A model generated the notes under the pieces. The model made no database searches, was not told the DNA's origin, and worked only from the letters and a program-made list of their open reading frames with translations. A DNA stretch of 64,000 nt. Origin: Arthrobacter sp. B6 (GTDB lineage Bacteria; Actinomycetota; Actinomycetes; Actinomycetales; Micrococcaceae). The stretch is from assembly GCF_001663775.1 (NCBI RefSeq), contig NZ_KV467168.1, positions 1 through 64,000 of the forward strand, written 5' to 3'. Below are positions 20,406 to 29,774 of the stretch, one piece after another. The position numbers and the translations under genes are program-made. Within the stretch, counting starts at the first letter, position 1. Every line of letters begins with the position of its first letter.

Positions 20406-22952
20406 ATGAAACTCGTTGACCAGCTGCCCGTCCTGCCCGACTCAAACCCAACGGGTACGGGCATCGACCCGGACGCCCTTTACACGCAATTCCTTGAGTG
20501 GACCGAAAGCAGGGGGCTGGAGCTGTACGCCGCCCAGGACGAGGCCATCATGGAACTCGCCACCGGCGCGAACGTTATCCTCGCCACGCCCACGGGTTCG
20601 GGGAAATCCCTCGTCGCCATCGCAGCCCACTTCCAGGCCATGGCCCGCGGGCAGCGCAGCTATTACACGGCGCCCATCAAGGCACTCGTCTCGGAGAAGT
20701 TCTTCGCCCTGTGCGACATTTTCGGCGCAGAGAACGTCGGCATGATCACTGGTGACTCGGGCGTCAACCAGGACGCGCCCATCATTTGCTGCACTGCCGA
20801 GATCCTGGCAAACACGGCCCTCCGCGAAGGGGCAGGCGCGGACCTTGGCGCCGTGATCATGGACGAGTTCCACTTCTATTCCGATCCCCAGCGCGGCTGG
20901 GCCTGGCAGGTCCCGCTGCTGGAACTGCCGCAGGCCCAGTTCCTGCTGATGTCCGCCACGCTGGGCGATGTCAGCCGGTTCGAGGACGGCATCACTGAAC
21001 TCACCGGCCGGCCCACCACCACCGTCAGCTCGGCAGAGCGGCCCATCCCGCTGCACTACTACTACCACCAGACGCCGGTCCACGAGACCCTCGAGGAACT
21101 GCTGTCCACCAAGCAGGTCCCGGTGTACGTGGTGCACTTCAGCCAGATCGAGGCGATCGACCGGGCCCAGACCCTCATGAGCATCAACGTGTGCACCCGC
21201 GAGGAGAAGGACAAGATCGCGGAGCTGATCGCCAATTTCCGTTTTGCGGCGGGGTTCGGGAAAACCCTCAACCGGCTGGTCCGGCACGGCATCGGCGTCC
21301 ACCACGCCGGCATGCTGCCGAAGTACCGGCGGCTGGTGGAGCAGCTCGCCCAGGCGGGCCTGCTCAAGGTGATCTGCGGAACAGACACGCTGGGCGTGGG
21401 CATCAACGTTCCCATCCGTACCGTCCTGCTCACCGCCCTGAGCAAGTACGACGGCGTACGCACCCGGCTGCTTAACTCACGGGAGTTCCACCAGATCGCC
21501 GGCCGGGCCGGGCGCGCAGGCTATGACACCGCCGGAACGGTGGTGGTCCAGGCGCCCGAGCACGTGACGGAAAACGTGAAGGCAATGGCGAAGGCCACCG
21601 CCAAGTTTGGCGATGACCAGAAGAAACTCCGCCAGGTGGTGAAGAAGAAACCGCCCGAAGGGTTCGTCTCCTGGGGCGAGCCAACCTTCAAGCGCCTGGT
21701 CGAATCCGTCCCGGACCCCTTGAACTCAAGCTTCAGCGTGACGCACGCGATGCTGATGAACCTGATGGAACGGCCGGGCGATCCGTTCCATGCCGCCCGC
21801 CGGCTCCTGACCGAGAACCACGAGTCACGGTCCTCCCAGCTCCAGCTGATGAAAAGGGCCTTGGGCATCTACCGGGAACTGCTGGCCGCAGAAGTCGTGG
21901 AGCGCATTCCGGCGGAGGAGCAGGGAGCCGATGGCAGGACCGTCAGGCTTACCGTCCACCTGCAGGCCAACTTTGCGCTGAACCAGCCGCTGTCGCCGTT
22001 CGCCCTCGCGGCACTGGAGCTGCTGGATCCGGAGTCGCCGTCGTACGCCCTGGACGTGGTTTCCGTGATCGAGGCGACGCTGGAGAAGCCCCGGCAGATC
22101 CTGTCCGCCCAGCAGAAAAAGGCGCGCGGCGAAGCCATTGCGGCCATGAAGGCCGACGGCATCGAATACGACCAGCGCATGGCGATGCTGGAGGAAGTCA
22201 CCTATCCGCAGCCGCTCGCGGAGCTCCTCGGTGAAGCCTTTGAGGTCTACCGCAAGGCCGCTCCGTGGGTGGGCGACTTCGAGCTGGCACCCAAGTCCGT
22301 GGTCCGGGACATGTACGAACGCGCCATGAATTTCGGCGAATTTGTCCAGTTCTACGGGCTGGCCCGTTCCGAAGGCATTGTGCTGCGCTACCTCGCAGAC
22401 TGTTTCAAGGCACTGCGCCAGACCGTACCCCAGGACCTCCTCCGCGAAGACCTCGAAGACCTTATCGCCTGGCTCGGGGAACTGGTCCGGCAGGTTGATT
22501 CCAGCCTGCTGGACGAATGGGAGGAACTGACGTCCGGGGCAGCGCCCACACCACACGACGCACCGCCTCCCCCGCCGCCGTCGCTGACGTCCAATATCCG
22601 CGCCTTCCGCGTGATGGTGCGAAACGAAATGTTCCGCCGGGTTGAACTGTTCGCCGATGAGGACGCCGCTACCCTGGGCGAACTCGACGGCGGCGCCGGC
22701 TGGGATGCCGAGCGCTGGGAGGACGTCCTGGACGACTACTTCGACGAACACAACGACATCGGCACCGGGCCGGATGCGCGCGGCCCCGGGCTGCTGATCA
22801 TCACGGAAGAACCGGGTCTGTGGAAGGTCCGGCAGATTTTCGACGATCCGGCGCGGAACCACGACTGGGGCATCTCGGCCGAGGTGGACCTGGCCGCTTC
22901 CGACGAAACGGGGACGGCGGTGGTCCGCCTCACCGACGTCAACCGGCTGTAG
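20406..22952 (+). CDS. DEAD/DEAH-box helicase with C-terminal DUF3516
   Basis: This 848-residue superfamily 2 helicase has motif I ATPTGSGKS (about 59-67), motif II DEFH (about 153-156), motif III MSATLGD, and motif VI QIAGRAGRAG. The C-terminal half (about 450-848) matches DUF3516, a domain found on actinobacterial Ski2-like helicases. The substrate (RNA or DNA) is not established. ATG 20406 has TAAGCT 8 nt upstream and only a weak GGAA. A GNAT gene follows at 21 bases but has its own promoter hexamer. Confidence 0.92.
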   Translation: MKLVDQLPVLPDSNPTGTGIDPDALYTQFLEWTESRGLELYAAQDEAIMELATGANVILATPTGSGKSLVAIAAHFQAMARGQRSYYTAPIKALVSEKFFALCDIFGAENVGMITGDSGVNQDAPIICCTAEILANTALREGAGADLGAVIMDEFHFYSDPQRGWAWQVPLLELPQAQFLLMSATLGDVSRFEDGITELTGRPTTTVSSAERPIPLHYYYHQTPVHETLEELLSTKQVPVYVVHFSQIEAIDRAQTLMSINVCTREEKDKIAELIANFRFAAGFGKTLNRLVRHGIGVHHAGMLPKYRRLVEQLAQAGLLKVICGTDTLGVGINVPIRTVLLTALSKYDGVRTRLLNSREFHQIAGRAGRAGYDTAGTVVVQAPEHVTENVKAMAKATAKFGDDQKKLRQVVKKKPPEGFVSWGEPTFKRLVESVPDPLNSSFSVTHAMLMNLMERPGDPFHAARRLLTENHESRSSQLQLMKRALGIYRELLAAEVVERIPAEEQGADGRTVRLTVHLQANFALNQPLSPFALAALELLDPESPSYALDVVSVIEATLEKPRQILSAQQKKARGEAIAAMKADGIEYDQRMAMLEEVTYPQPLAELLGEAFEVYRKAAPWVGDFELAPKSVVRDMYERAMNFGEFVQFYGLARSEGIVLRYLADCFKALRQTVPQDLLREDLEDLIAWLGELVRQVDSSLLDEWEELTSGAAPTPHDAPPPPPPSLTSNIRAFRVMVRNEMFRRVELFADEDAATLGELDGGAGWDAERWEDVLDDYFDEHNDIGTGPDARGPGLLIITEEPGLWKVRQIFDDPARNHDWGISAEVDLAASDETGTAVVRLTDVNRL

Positions 22953-22961
22953 CCGCCCTAG

Positions 22962-22967
22962 TAAACT
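22962..22967 (+). promoter_or_regulatory. -10 hexamer of a leaderless promoter for the GNAT gene at 22974
   Basis: TAAACT ends 6 nt before the ATG. No ribosome-binding site is present. Confidence 0.55.
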
Positions 22968-22973
22968 CGACGC

Positions 22974-23474
22974 ATGAGTTTAATCCGCCCCGCAAGCCGT
23001 CACGACGTCCCCGCAATCCTGCAGATGATCCACGAACTGGCCATCTACGAGAAGGAACCGGACGCCGTCCGCAACACGCCGGAAAAGCTCACCGAGGTCC
23101 TCTTCGGCGAGAACCCCCGGGTGTTTGCCACGATGGCCGAAAACGCGGCGGGCGAGGTCCAGGGGTTCGCCCTGTGGTTCCTGAACTACTCCACGTGGGA
23201 AGGTGTCCACGGCATCTACCTTGAAGACCTCTACGTCAGCCCGCACGCCCGCGGCGAGGGACACGGCAAGGCGCTCCTGAAGCACCTGGCTGCCACCGCG
23301 GTCGAAAACGGCTACGCCAGGGTTGAGTGGAGTGTCCTGGACTGGAACGAACCGTCCATCAACTTCTACCGGGGCCTCGGCGCCCGCCCCATGGAGGGCT
23401 GGTCCACCTTCCGGCTGGCCGGTGACGCCCTGGAACATTTCGGCAGCAGCACAGCAGCGGCCATCCATGGCTGA
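22974..23474 (+). CDS. GNAT N-acetyltransferase, diamine acetyltransferase-like
   Basis: This 166-residue protein has the GNAT acetyl-CoA site (DLYVSPHARGEGHGKALL, about 84-101) and the terminal NFYRGLGA segment. The N-terminal pattern IRPASRHDVPAILQMI and the YLEDLYV strand resemble spermidine/spermine-type acetyltransferases (SSAT-like), so a polyamine or amino-acid amine substrate is plausible but unproven. It overlaps the downstream peptidase by 8 bases. Confidence 0.88.
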   Translation: MSLIRPASRHDVPAILQMIHELAIYEKEPDAVRNTPEKLTEVLFGENPRVFATMAENAAGEVQGFALWFLNYSTWEGVHGIYLEDLYVSPHARGEGHGKALLKHLAATAVENGYARVEWSVLDWNEPSINFYRGLGARPMEGWSTFRLAGDALEHFGSSTAAAIHG

Positions 23475-24855
23475 GAGGGCCGCCACAGCCGCGCGGACGG
23501 ACACGCCGGTCAGGCACACCGTCAGGGCACGGCACGAGTTCCGCGGCATGCGCACCGCCGAGCACTGCTTCACCGTCCCGCTGGACCATTTCGGAACAGG
23601 GACCGGCAGCGGGGCCCCGGCGCGTGCCATCGGTGGGGAGGCTCCGGAGACCATCACGGTATTCGCCCGTGAATATGTCTCGACAGCCCACACCGAGGCT
23701 GAGGCGGAGGAGCTGCCCTGGCTGTTGTTCCTCCAGGGCGGCCCCGGCGGACGCGGCAACCGGCTCGCGTCGCTGGGAGGCTGGAGCAAGGCGGCGGCCC
23801 GGGACTTCCGTATCCTGATGCTGGACCAGCGCGGAACCGGCCTCTCCTCCCCCATTGACAGGAACACGCTGCCCCTGCGCGGAACGGCTGAGCAGCAGGC
23901 TGCCTATCTTGAGCACTTCAGGGCTGATTCGATCGTGGCTGACGCCGAACTCATCCGCGCCGCCCTCGGCTCCGGCCCTTGGAGCATCTATGGGCAAAGC
24001 TACGGTGGCTTCTGCGCCCTCACGTATCTGTCCTTCGCTCCGGAGGGGCTGAGGGAAGTCCTTATCACGGGTGGGCTCCCCCCGCTTTCGGGACCGGCGG
24101 ACGACGTGTATCGCGCCACCTTCCGGCGCGTCGCGGAGCGGAACACCGAATACTTCAGCTGGTACCCGGAGGACCGGCGGACCGTTGAGCGGATCGCCCG
24201 CCACCTCCGGGAAAACGCAGAATTCCTGCCCGACGGCGGCCGCCTCACCGTGGAGCGGTTCCAAATGGTGGGGGCCTTCCTGGGCGGCAACACCAGGGTG
24301 GATGGCCTGCACTACCTGCTGGAGGATGCCTTCACCGAGTCACCGGACGGCCGCAGGCTCTCGGACTGCTTCCTGGAACAGGTGCAGGGTATTGTGTCCC
24401 GCCTGCCCAACCCCCTGTACGCGCTGATGCACGAGTCCATTTACGGGCAGGGGCAGGCCACCGACTGGGCGGCCTGGCGCGTGCTGCAGGAATACCCGCA
24501 GTTCCATCCCGACTCCAAGCCGCTCCTCCTGACCGGGGAGATGGTGTACCCCTGGTACTTCGAGCAGGATGCCGCATTGCAGCCGCTGCGGCAGGTTGCC
24601 CATCTGCTGGCTGCCAAGTCTGACTGGAAGCCGCTGTACGACCGCCCGCAGCTGGCCGCCAACGGCGTGCCGGTTGCCGCGGCTGTCTATCGGGACGACA
24701 TCTATGTGGACCGCGGCCTTTCCCTCCAGACCGCGGCGGCCGTCCGTGGGCTCCAGGTCTGGGAGACGGCCGACTTCCACCACGACGGCATAGCTGACGA
24801 CGGCGAGGCCATCATGGGCCGTCTGCTGGGTATGGTGCGTTCAGCCCGGCACTGA
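23467..24855 (+). CDS. Alpha/beta hydrolase, proline iminopeptidase family (S33)
   Basis: This 462-residue protein has the oxyanion-hole region FLQGGPGGRG, the DQRGTGLS segment, and nucleophile elbow GQSYGGF, all diagnostic of proline iminopeptidase-like hydrolases that release N-terminal residues from peptides. The catalytic histidine is probably in the terminal DFHHDGIADDGE. ATG 23467 overlaps the end of the GNAT gene, so the longer frame from 23323 is rejected. Its last 15 bases are antisense to the end of the MFS gene. Confidence 0.9.
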   Translation: MAERAATAARTDTPVRHTVRARHEFRGMRTAEHCFTVPLDHFGTGTGSGAPARAIGGEAPETITVFAREYVSTAHTEAEAEELPWLLFLQGGPGGRGNRLASLGGWSKAAARDFRILMLDQRGTGLSSPIDRNTLPLRGTAEQQAAYLEHFRADSIVADAELIRAALGSGPWSIYGQSYGGFCALTYLSFAPEGLREVLITGGLPPLSGPADDVYRATFRRVAERNTEYFSWYPEDRRTVERIARHLRENAEFLPDGGRLTVERFQMVGAFLGGNTRVDGLHYLLEDAFTESPDGRRLSDCFLEQVQGIVSRLPNPLYALMHESIYGQGQATDWAAWRVLQEYPQFHPDSKPLLLTGEMVYPWYFEQDAALQPLRQVAHLLAAKSDWKPLYDRPQLAANGVPVAAAVYRDDIYVDRGLSLQTAAAVRGLQVWETADFHHDGIADDGEAIMGRLLGMVRSARH

Positions 24856-26184
24856 CTTGCGTCGCCGGGCAGCCACCAGCGTCACGAAGGCGGCAGCCAG
24901 GACCGCCCCACCCACAACGGCGCCCACCATGTTCAGGCCCAGGTAGCCGGCACCGCTGAGGACAAGCCCCGACGTTGCCCCGCCCACCGCGCCCGCGACG
25001 CCCATGAGCATGTCCGACACCCCCTGGACCACAACGCGGGACTCCTGGCCCACGCTCTCGGCCAGCAGGGTGGAACCGGAAATAGTGGACGCAGACCAGC
25101 CCACACCCAGCAGGACCAGCCCCACAGCAACGGCCACAGTGGACGACTGACCGAACCCTGCCACCGCTACAGCGGCGATCAGCGTGGCAAAGCCGATCAT
25201 GATCGTCTCCGTCCTGCCTGCCTTGTCCGTCAGCCAGCCCATGACCGGTGACAGCGCAAACATTCCGGCGATATGCAGCGAGATGGTAAACCCGATGATC
25301 ACCAGCACATCGCCGGTGGCGGGGTGGCCGGCATGGCCGGGCCCGGATACGAGTTCCTGCAGGTGCAGCGGCGTCATGGACATCACGCCCACCATCACGG
25401 CATGGGCGCCGACGACGGCGGCCAGTGCAAGCCACGCAGCCCTGGACTGGCGGATCGCCCGCATTCCGCGGACGAGTGAACCGCCGGGCCTGGCCTGTGA
25501 AGGCGCAGCCGGGAGGGTCACCGCAGGCTGCGCGGCCGCCTGTTGGGAGACGATCTCCCGAGCGAGCAGCAGGGGGTCGGGCCTAAGGCCTGCAAAAAGC
25601 AGTACGGCTGCCACCAGCAGTCCGGCTGAGGAGATGACGAAGGGGCCCGCAATAGGCGGCAGGCCGAGGGCCTGCCCAACCACGGCGCCCGGCTGGATCA
25701 GGTTGGGCCCCGCGACAGCTCCAACGGTCACGGCCCATACAACCGTGGACAGCGCCCTGCCGCGATGTTCGGCAGCCGCGAGGTCGACGGCGGCGAAACG
25801 CGCCTGGAGGCTGGCCGCGGTGCCCACGCCGATGCCGGCAGCCCCCAGGATGAGAAGGACAAAGATGCCGGACACCACGGACAGGACTATCAGCACGGTG
25901 CCGAGCAGTGCCAACGACAGCCCGGTAACCTGGCCGACCCGGCGTCCCCTGCGGTCAGCAAGCGAAGCAAGCGGAAGCGCGGCCAGGGCGGCGCCAAGAG
26001 TCATGACAGTGGCCACGGCGCCGGCCCAGGCGGTGGAGCCCGAGAGCTCCACGGCAAGGATGGATCCGATGGAAACAGTGGCCCCCGTACCGATCCCGGC
26101 GAAGACCTGGGCCACGCTCAGCAGCGCCACGGTGCGCCGCTGCACCTGGCGCACTACGCTTTCCGTCATCAGGGTGCCGGCCAT
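24841..26184 (-). CDS. MFS transporter
   Basis: This 447-residue protein has twelve predicted membrane helices in two halves joined by a central loop (about 215-245). The loop 2-3 motif is present as LASLADRRGRRVGQV. The family is mainly drug or metabolite export by proton antiport; no substrate can be named. An in-frame ATG at 26169 is an alternative start, but TATGCT lies exactly 6 nt before the 26184 ATG, which favours 26184 as a leaderless start. Confidence 0.9.
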   Translation of the reverse strand: MAGTLMTESVVRQVQRRTVALLSVAQVFAGIGTGATVSIGSILAVELSGSTAWAGAVATVMTLGAALAALPLASLADRRGRRVGQVTGLSLALLGTVLIVLSVVSGIFVLLILGAAGIGVGTAASLQARFAAVDLAAAEHRGRALSTVVWAVTVGAVAGPNLIQPGAVVGQALGLPPIAGPFVISSAGLLVAAVLLFAGLRPDPLLLAREIVSQQAAAQPAVTLPAAPSQARPGGSLVRGMRAIRQSRAAWLALAAVVGAHAVMVGVMSMTPLHLQELVSGPGHAGHPATGDVLVIIGFTISLHIAGMFALSPVMGWLTDKAGRTETIMIGFATLIAAVAVAGFGQSSTVAVAVGLVLLGVGWSASTISGSTLLAESVGQESRVVVQGVSDMLMGVAGAVGGATSGLVLSGAGYLGLNMVGAVVGGAVLAAAFVTLVAARRRKSVPG

Positions 26185-26190
26185 CCTCCG

Positions 26191-26196
26191 AGCATA
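26191..26196 (-). promoter_or_regulatory. -10 hexamer of a leaderless promoter for the MFS gene
   Basis: TATGCT on the minus strand ends 6 nt before the ATG at 26184. Confidence 0.6.
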
Positions 26197-26229
26197 GTCC
26201 TCCGCGTCCCGGTCCTACAGGGTTTTAAG

Positions 26230-26266
26230 CCAGTGATCCCGGCCGCGCTGCGGCCGGGATCACTGG
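26230..26266 (-). terminator. Terminator-like hairpin downstream of terC
   Basis: A perfect 17-bp inverted repeat (26230-26246 with 26250-26266) has a 3-nt loop and lies 23 bases past the terC stop. On the minus strand it is followed by CTTAAAAC. Confidence 0.85.
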
Positions 26267-26288
26267 TACAGAGGTGGTGAAACGGACG

Positions 26289-27332
26289 CTATTCGGCGTC
26301 GGTGAGGTCGGCGTCGCGGAGGCTCTTCTTGGCGTCTTCCTCGAGCCGCGGGTCCAGGTGGGCTGTCTTCGCCTTGGAACTGACGAGGCTGGCTACGACT
26401 GCCACGATGATGGTGCCGACGATAACCGCCAGGGAGACGAACGTCGGGATCTCAGGAGCCCATTCGATGTGCTGGCCACCGTTGATGAACGGCAGTTCGT
26501 TGACGTGCATGGCGTGCAGCACCAGCTTGACGCCGATGAACGCCAGGATGAAGGACAGTGCGTGCTTCAGGTAGATCAGGCGGTTCATCAGGCCGCCCAG
26601 CAGGAAGTACAGCTGGCGCAGGCCCATGAGGGCGAACAGGTTGGCGGTAAACACGATGAACGGGCTCTGGGTCAGGCCGAAGATTGCGGGAATGGAGTCA
26701 ACGGCGAAAAGCAGGTCCGTCAGGCCGATGGTGATGAAGACGATCAGCATCGGGGTGAAGACCTTCTTGCCGTCCACCACGGTGCGCAGCTTGTTGCCGT
26801 CGAACTTCTCCGACATGGGGATGACCTTGCGGATCTTGGCGATCAGCGGGTTCTCCCGGTCTTCTTCGTCTTCGCCTTCATCCTGGGCCTGCTTCCATGC
26901 GGTCCACAGCAGGAACGCACCGAAGATGTAGAACACCCAGCTGAACTGCTCGATGACGATGGCGCCGAGCATGATGAAGATGCCGCGCAGGATCAGCGCG
27001 ATGATGATTCCCACCATCAGCACTTCCTGCTGGTATTTCCGGGGTACGGAGAAGCGGGCCATGATGATGATGAAGACAAACAGGTTGTCGATGCTAAGGC
27101 TGTATTCGGTGACCCAGCCGGCCACGAACTGGCCGCCAAACTCCGCGCCCGTAAAGGCGAACATGGCACCGGCGAACACGAGGGCCAGGGTGACATAGAA
27201 CGCCACCCACAGGCCGGCTTCCTTCATGGAAGGTTCATGCGGGCGCCGGATAACCAGCAGGAGGTCGATGAGGAGGATCAGGCCAAGGACGACAAAGGAG
27301 CCGACCTCGAACCACACGGGCAAATCGAGCAC
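26289..27332 (-). CDS. TerC-family integral membrane protein, probable manganese exporter
   Basis: This 347-residue multi-spanning protein has the TerC family acidic motifs in membrane helices (YSLSIDNLFVF and FAVDSIPAIFG) and a cytoplasmic charged loop (about 150-190). TerC-family proteins such as Alx/MeeF-type exporters move manganese. The GTG at 27332 begins LDLPVWFEVGSF, matching relatives; the ORF can be extended to 27392 but that part lies inside the leader RNA. A probable yybP-ykoY riboswitch upstream supports manganese control. Confidence 0.92.
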   Translation of the reverse strand: MLDLPVWFEVGSFVVLGLILLIDLLLVIRRPHEPSMKEAGLWVAFYVTLALVFAGAMFAFTGAEFGGQFVAGWVTEYSLSIDNLFVFIIIMARFSVPRKYQQEVLMVGIIIALILRGIFIMLGAIVIEQFSWVFYIFGAFLLWTAWKQAQDEGEDEEDRENPLIAKIRKVIPMSEKFDGNKLRTVVDGKKVFTPMLIVFITIGLTDLLFAVDSIPAIFGLTQSPFIVFTANLFALMGLRQLYFLLGGLMNRLIYLKHALSFILAFIGVKLVLHAMHVNELPFINGGQHIEWAPEIPTFVSLAVIVGTIIVAVVASLVSSKAKTAHLDPRLEEDAKKSLRDADLTDAE

Positions 27333-27361
27333 AGGGTAGCCTTTCGCAGGGTACGGAACAG

Positions 27362-27494
27362 TGGTGTAAGTCTCTCCGGCCTGCCTGTGCACTCAGTGCT
27401 GATGTGGCGGCCCGCTACGCCCGGCAAGGCAACAATGCCTCGCGTGTTGACGATCGTAGCGCTTGGGATACTCCCCTACGTGTCGTTTATTGTA
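27362..27494 (-). promoter_or_regulatory. Probable yybP-ykoY manganese riboswitch and promoter of terC
   Basis: On the minus strand the leader contains the conserved GGGGAGTA loop (27469-27476), then GATCGTCAACACG, a GCTACG/CGTAGC pairing, and a terminal GCACAGGCAGGCC, in the order found in yybP-ykoY aptamers. These RNAs bind Mn2+ and commonly precede TerC/Alx-type genes, as here. A TACAAT hexamer (27489-27494) would start transcription just before the aptamer. The exact fold and 3' limit are inferred by eye. Confidence 0.75.
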
Positions 27495-27539
27495 CCCCAG
27501 CAGTCACTGCACCCTCTGCATGGTGTCCGTATGCTGGTC

Positions 27540-29639
27540 CTAAGCGTGGCCGGCTGCCTGCATCTGGCGGAGTTCCTTCTTGAGTTCGCTGACTTCGTCG
27601 CGGATCCTGGCGGCCACCTCGAACTGGAGCTCGGCGGCGGCGCCGTGCATCTGTTCCGTCAGCTGTTCGATCAAGCCAACGAGGTCCTCCGCCGGTGCAG
27701 CGGCGAGGCCGTCGGCGCGGACCTGGGCTGCACCCTTCGCCGCGGACTTGCCGCGTTTGCCGCCCTTGGCCAGCCTGTTGTTGTTGAGCAGTTCCTGGGT
27801 GTCGGCGTCTTCCCTGGCAAGCTGGTCGGTGATGTCAGCGATCTTCTTCCGCAACGGCTGTGGATCCACTCCGTGCTCGGTGTTGTATGCAACCTGGATG
27901 GCGCGCCGCCGGTTGGTCTCCTCGATCGCGTGGGCCATGGAGTCGGTGATGCGGTCCGCATACATGTGGACCTGGCCGGAGACGTTGCGGGCCGCACGGC
28001 CGATGGTCTGGATCAGCGAGGTGCCCGAGCGCAGGAACCCTTCCTTGTCGGCGTCCAGGATGCTTACGAGCGAAACTTCCGGGAGGTCCAGGCCCTCGCG
28101 GAGCAGGTTGATGCCCACGAGGACGTCGAAACTGCCCATCCGGAGTTCGCGCAGCAGTTCAACCCGCCGCAGCGTGTCCACGTCGGAGTGCAGGTACTCC
28201 ACTTTGACCCCGTGGCCCAGGAGGTAGTCCGTGAGGTCCTCGGCCATCCGTTTTGTCAGTGTGGTGACCAGCACGCGTTCGTTCTTTTCCACGCGGGTCC
28301 TGATCTCGCCGAGGAGGTCGTCGATCTGCCCCTTCGTGGGCTTGACGATCACCTCGGGATCGATGAGGCCGGTGGGACGGATGATTTGTTGCACGGTGCC
28401 GTCGGCCTTGCCCAGTTCGTACTTGCCCGGGGTTGCCGAGAGGTAAACCGTCTGGCCGATGCGCTCGAGGAACTCGTCCCATTTAAGTGGTCGGTTGTCC
28501 ATGGCGGACGGCAGGCGGAAGCCGTGGTCCACAAGCGTCCGCTTGCGGGACATGTCGCCCTCGTACATGGCACCGATCTGCGGAATGGTGACGTGGGATT
28601 CGTCCACCACCAGCAGGAAGTCGTCCGGGAAGTAGTCGATGAGGCAGTGCGGGGCCGTGCCGCCGGCGCGTCCGTCGATGTGGCGGGAGTAGTTTTCGAT
28701 GCCGTTGCAGAAGCCCATCTGCTGCATCATCTCGAGATCGTACGTGGTGCGCATCCGCAGGCGCTGGGCTTCCACGAGCTTGTTCTGGCCTTCCAGGACG
28801 GCCAGCCGTTCGGCGAGCTCTTCCTCGATGGCCTTGATGGCGCGTTCCATGCGTTCCGGGCCGGCCACGTAGTGGGAGGCGGGGAACACATACATTTCCG
28901 TCTCGTCCCTGATGACTTCCCCGGTGACGGGGTGGAGGGTGTAGATGTTCTCCACCTCGTCGCCGAAGAATTCGATGCGCAAGGCGAGTTCCTCGTACAT
29001 CGGGATGATCTCGACGGTGTCGCCGCGGACCCTGAACGTGCCCCGGTGGAAGTCCATGTCGTTGCGCGCGTACTGCATGGAGACGAATTTGCGCAGGAGG
29101 TGGTCCCGGTTCATCTGCTGGCCCTTGCGGAGGGTGACCATGCCGGCGATGTATTCTTCCGGGGTGCCCAGGCCGTAGATGCAGGAGACGGTGGCCACCA
29201 CAATCACGTCGCGGCGGGTCAGCAGGGCATTGGTGGCAGAGTGGCGCAGCCGCTCGACTTCCTCGTTGACCGAGGAATCCTTTTCAATGAAGGTGTCCGT
29301 CTGCGGGACGTACGCTTCAGGCTGGTAGTAGTCGTAGTAGGAGACGAAGTACTCCACCGCGTTGTTGGGCAGCAGTTCCCGGAACTCGTTGGCCAGCTGC
29401 GCGGCGAGGGTCTTGTTCTGCACCATCACCAGCGTGGGCCGCTGCACCTGTTCTATGAGCCATGCTGTGGTGGCGCTCTTGCCGGTGCCTGTGGCGCCCA
29501 GCAGGACAACATCCTTTTCGCCGTTCCTGATCCGCTCCGTCAGTTCGGCGATGGCCGCCGGCTGGTCACCGGCCGGCTGGAACTCGCTGATGACTTCAAA
29601 CGGTGCTACGACGCGGTTGATCTCCTGGGCAAGGCTCAT
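27540..29639 (-). CDS. uvrB: Excinuclease ABC subunit B
   Basis: This 699-residue DNA-damage helicase receives DNA from UvrA and recruits UvrC. It has Walker A GATGTGKS (about 49-56), the beta-hairpin region [13 protein letters not shown], the DEAH-like segment LVVDESHVT, motif [12 protein letters not shown], and a C-terminal UVR motif (about 655-690). Length is typical. The ATG has TAGATT 6 nt upstream and no ribosome-binding site. Downstream lies the terC leader. Confidence 0.97.
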   Translation of the reverse strand: MSLAQEINRVVAPFEVISEFQPAGDQPAAIAELTERIRNGEKDVVLLGATGTGKSATTAWLIEQVQRPTLVMVQNKTLAAQLANEFRELLPNNAVEYFVSYYDYYQPEAYVPQTDTFIEKDSSVNEEVERLRHSATNALLTRRDVIVVATVSCIYGLGTPEEYIAGMVTLRKGQQMNRDHLLRKFVSMQYARNDMDFHRGTFRVRGDTVEIIPMYEELALRIEFFGDEVENIYTLHPVTGEVIRDETEMYVFPASHYVAGPERMERAIKAIEEELAERLAVLEGQNKLVEAQRLRMRTTYDLEMMQQMGFCNGIENYSRHIDGRAGGTAPHCLIDYFPDDFLLVVDESHVTIPQIGAMYEGDMSRKRTLVDHGFRLPSAMDNRPLKWDEFLERIGQTVYLSATPGKYELGKADGTVQQIIRPTGLIDPEVIVKPTKGQIDDLLGEIRTRVEKNERVLVTTLTKRMAEDLTDYLLGHGVKVEYLHSDVDTLRRVELLRELRMGSFDVLVGINLLREGLDLPEVSLVSILDADKEGFLRSGTSLIQTIGRAARNVSGQVHMYADRITDSMAHAIEETNRRRAIQVAYNTEHGVDPQPLRKKIADITDQLAREDADTQELLNNNRLAKGGKRGKSAAKGAAQVRADGLAAAPAEDLVGLIEQLTEQMHGAAAELQFEVAARIRDEVSELKKELRQMQAAGHA

Positions 29640-29645
29640 GCATCT

Positions 29646-29651
29646 AATCTA
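29646..29651 (-). promoter_or_regulatory. -10 hexamer of a leaderless uvrB promoter
   Basis: TAGATT on the minus strand ends 6 nt before the uvrB ATG. I do not see a LexA box in the 135-base upstream gap. Confidence 0.6.
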
Positions 29652-29774
29652 CAACCGGGGACCGACAGTAACAGCCGGATCAGTTACCGGCGAACACCCG
29701 CTGCGCCGGACCGCCCGGCAGTGCACGGGCCCCCGGCTTCGGATCGGGCAAGCTAAGGCTCAGGAGGCTACAAC

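Noticed and set aside
26274..29756. A 1160-codon open frame on the plus strand across terC and uvrB
   Set aside because: It is antisense to two clear genes, has low-complexity composition (runs of Asp, Glu, Gln, His, Gly) and no family resemblance. High-GC codon bias keeps this antisense frame open.
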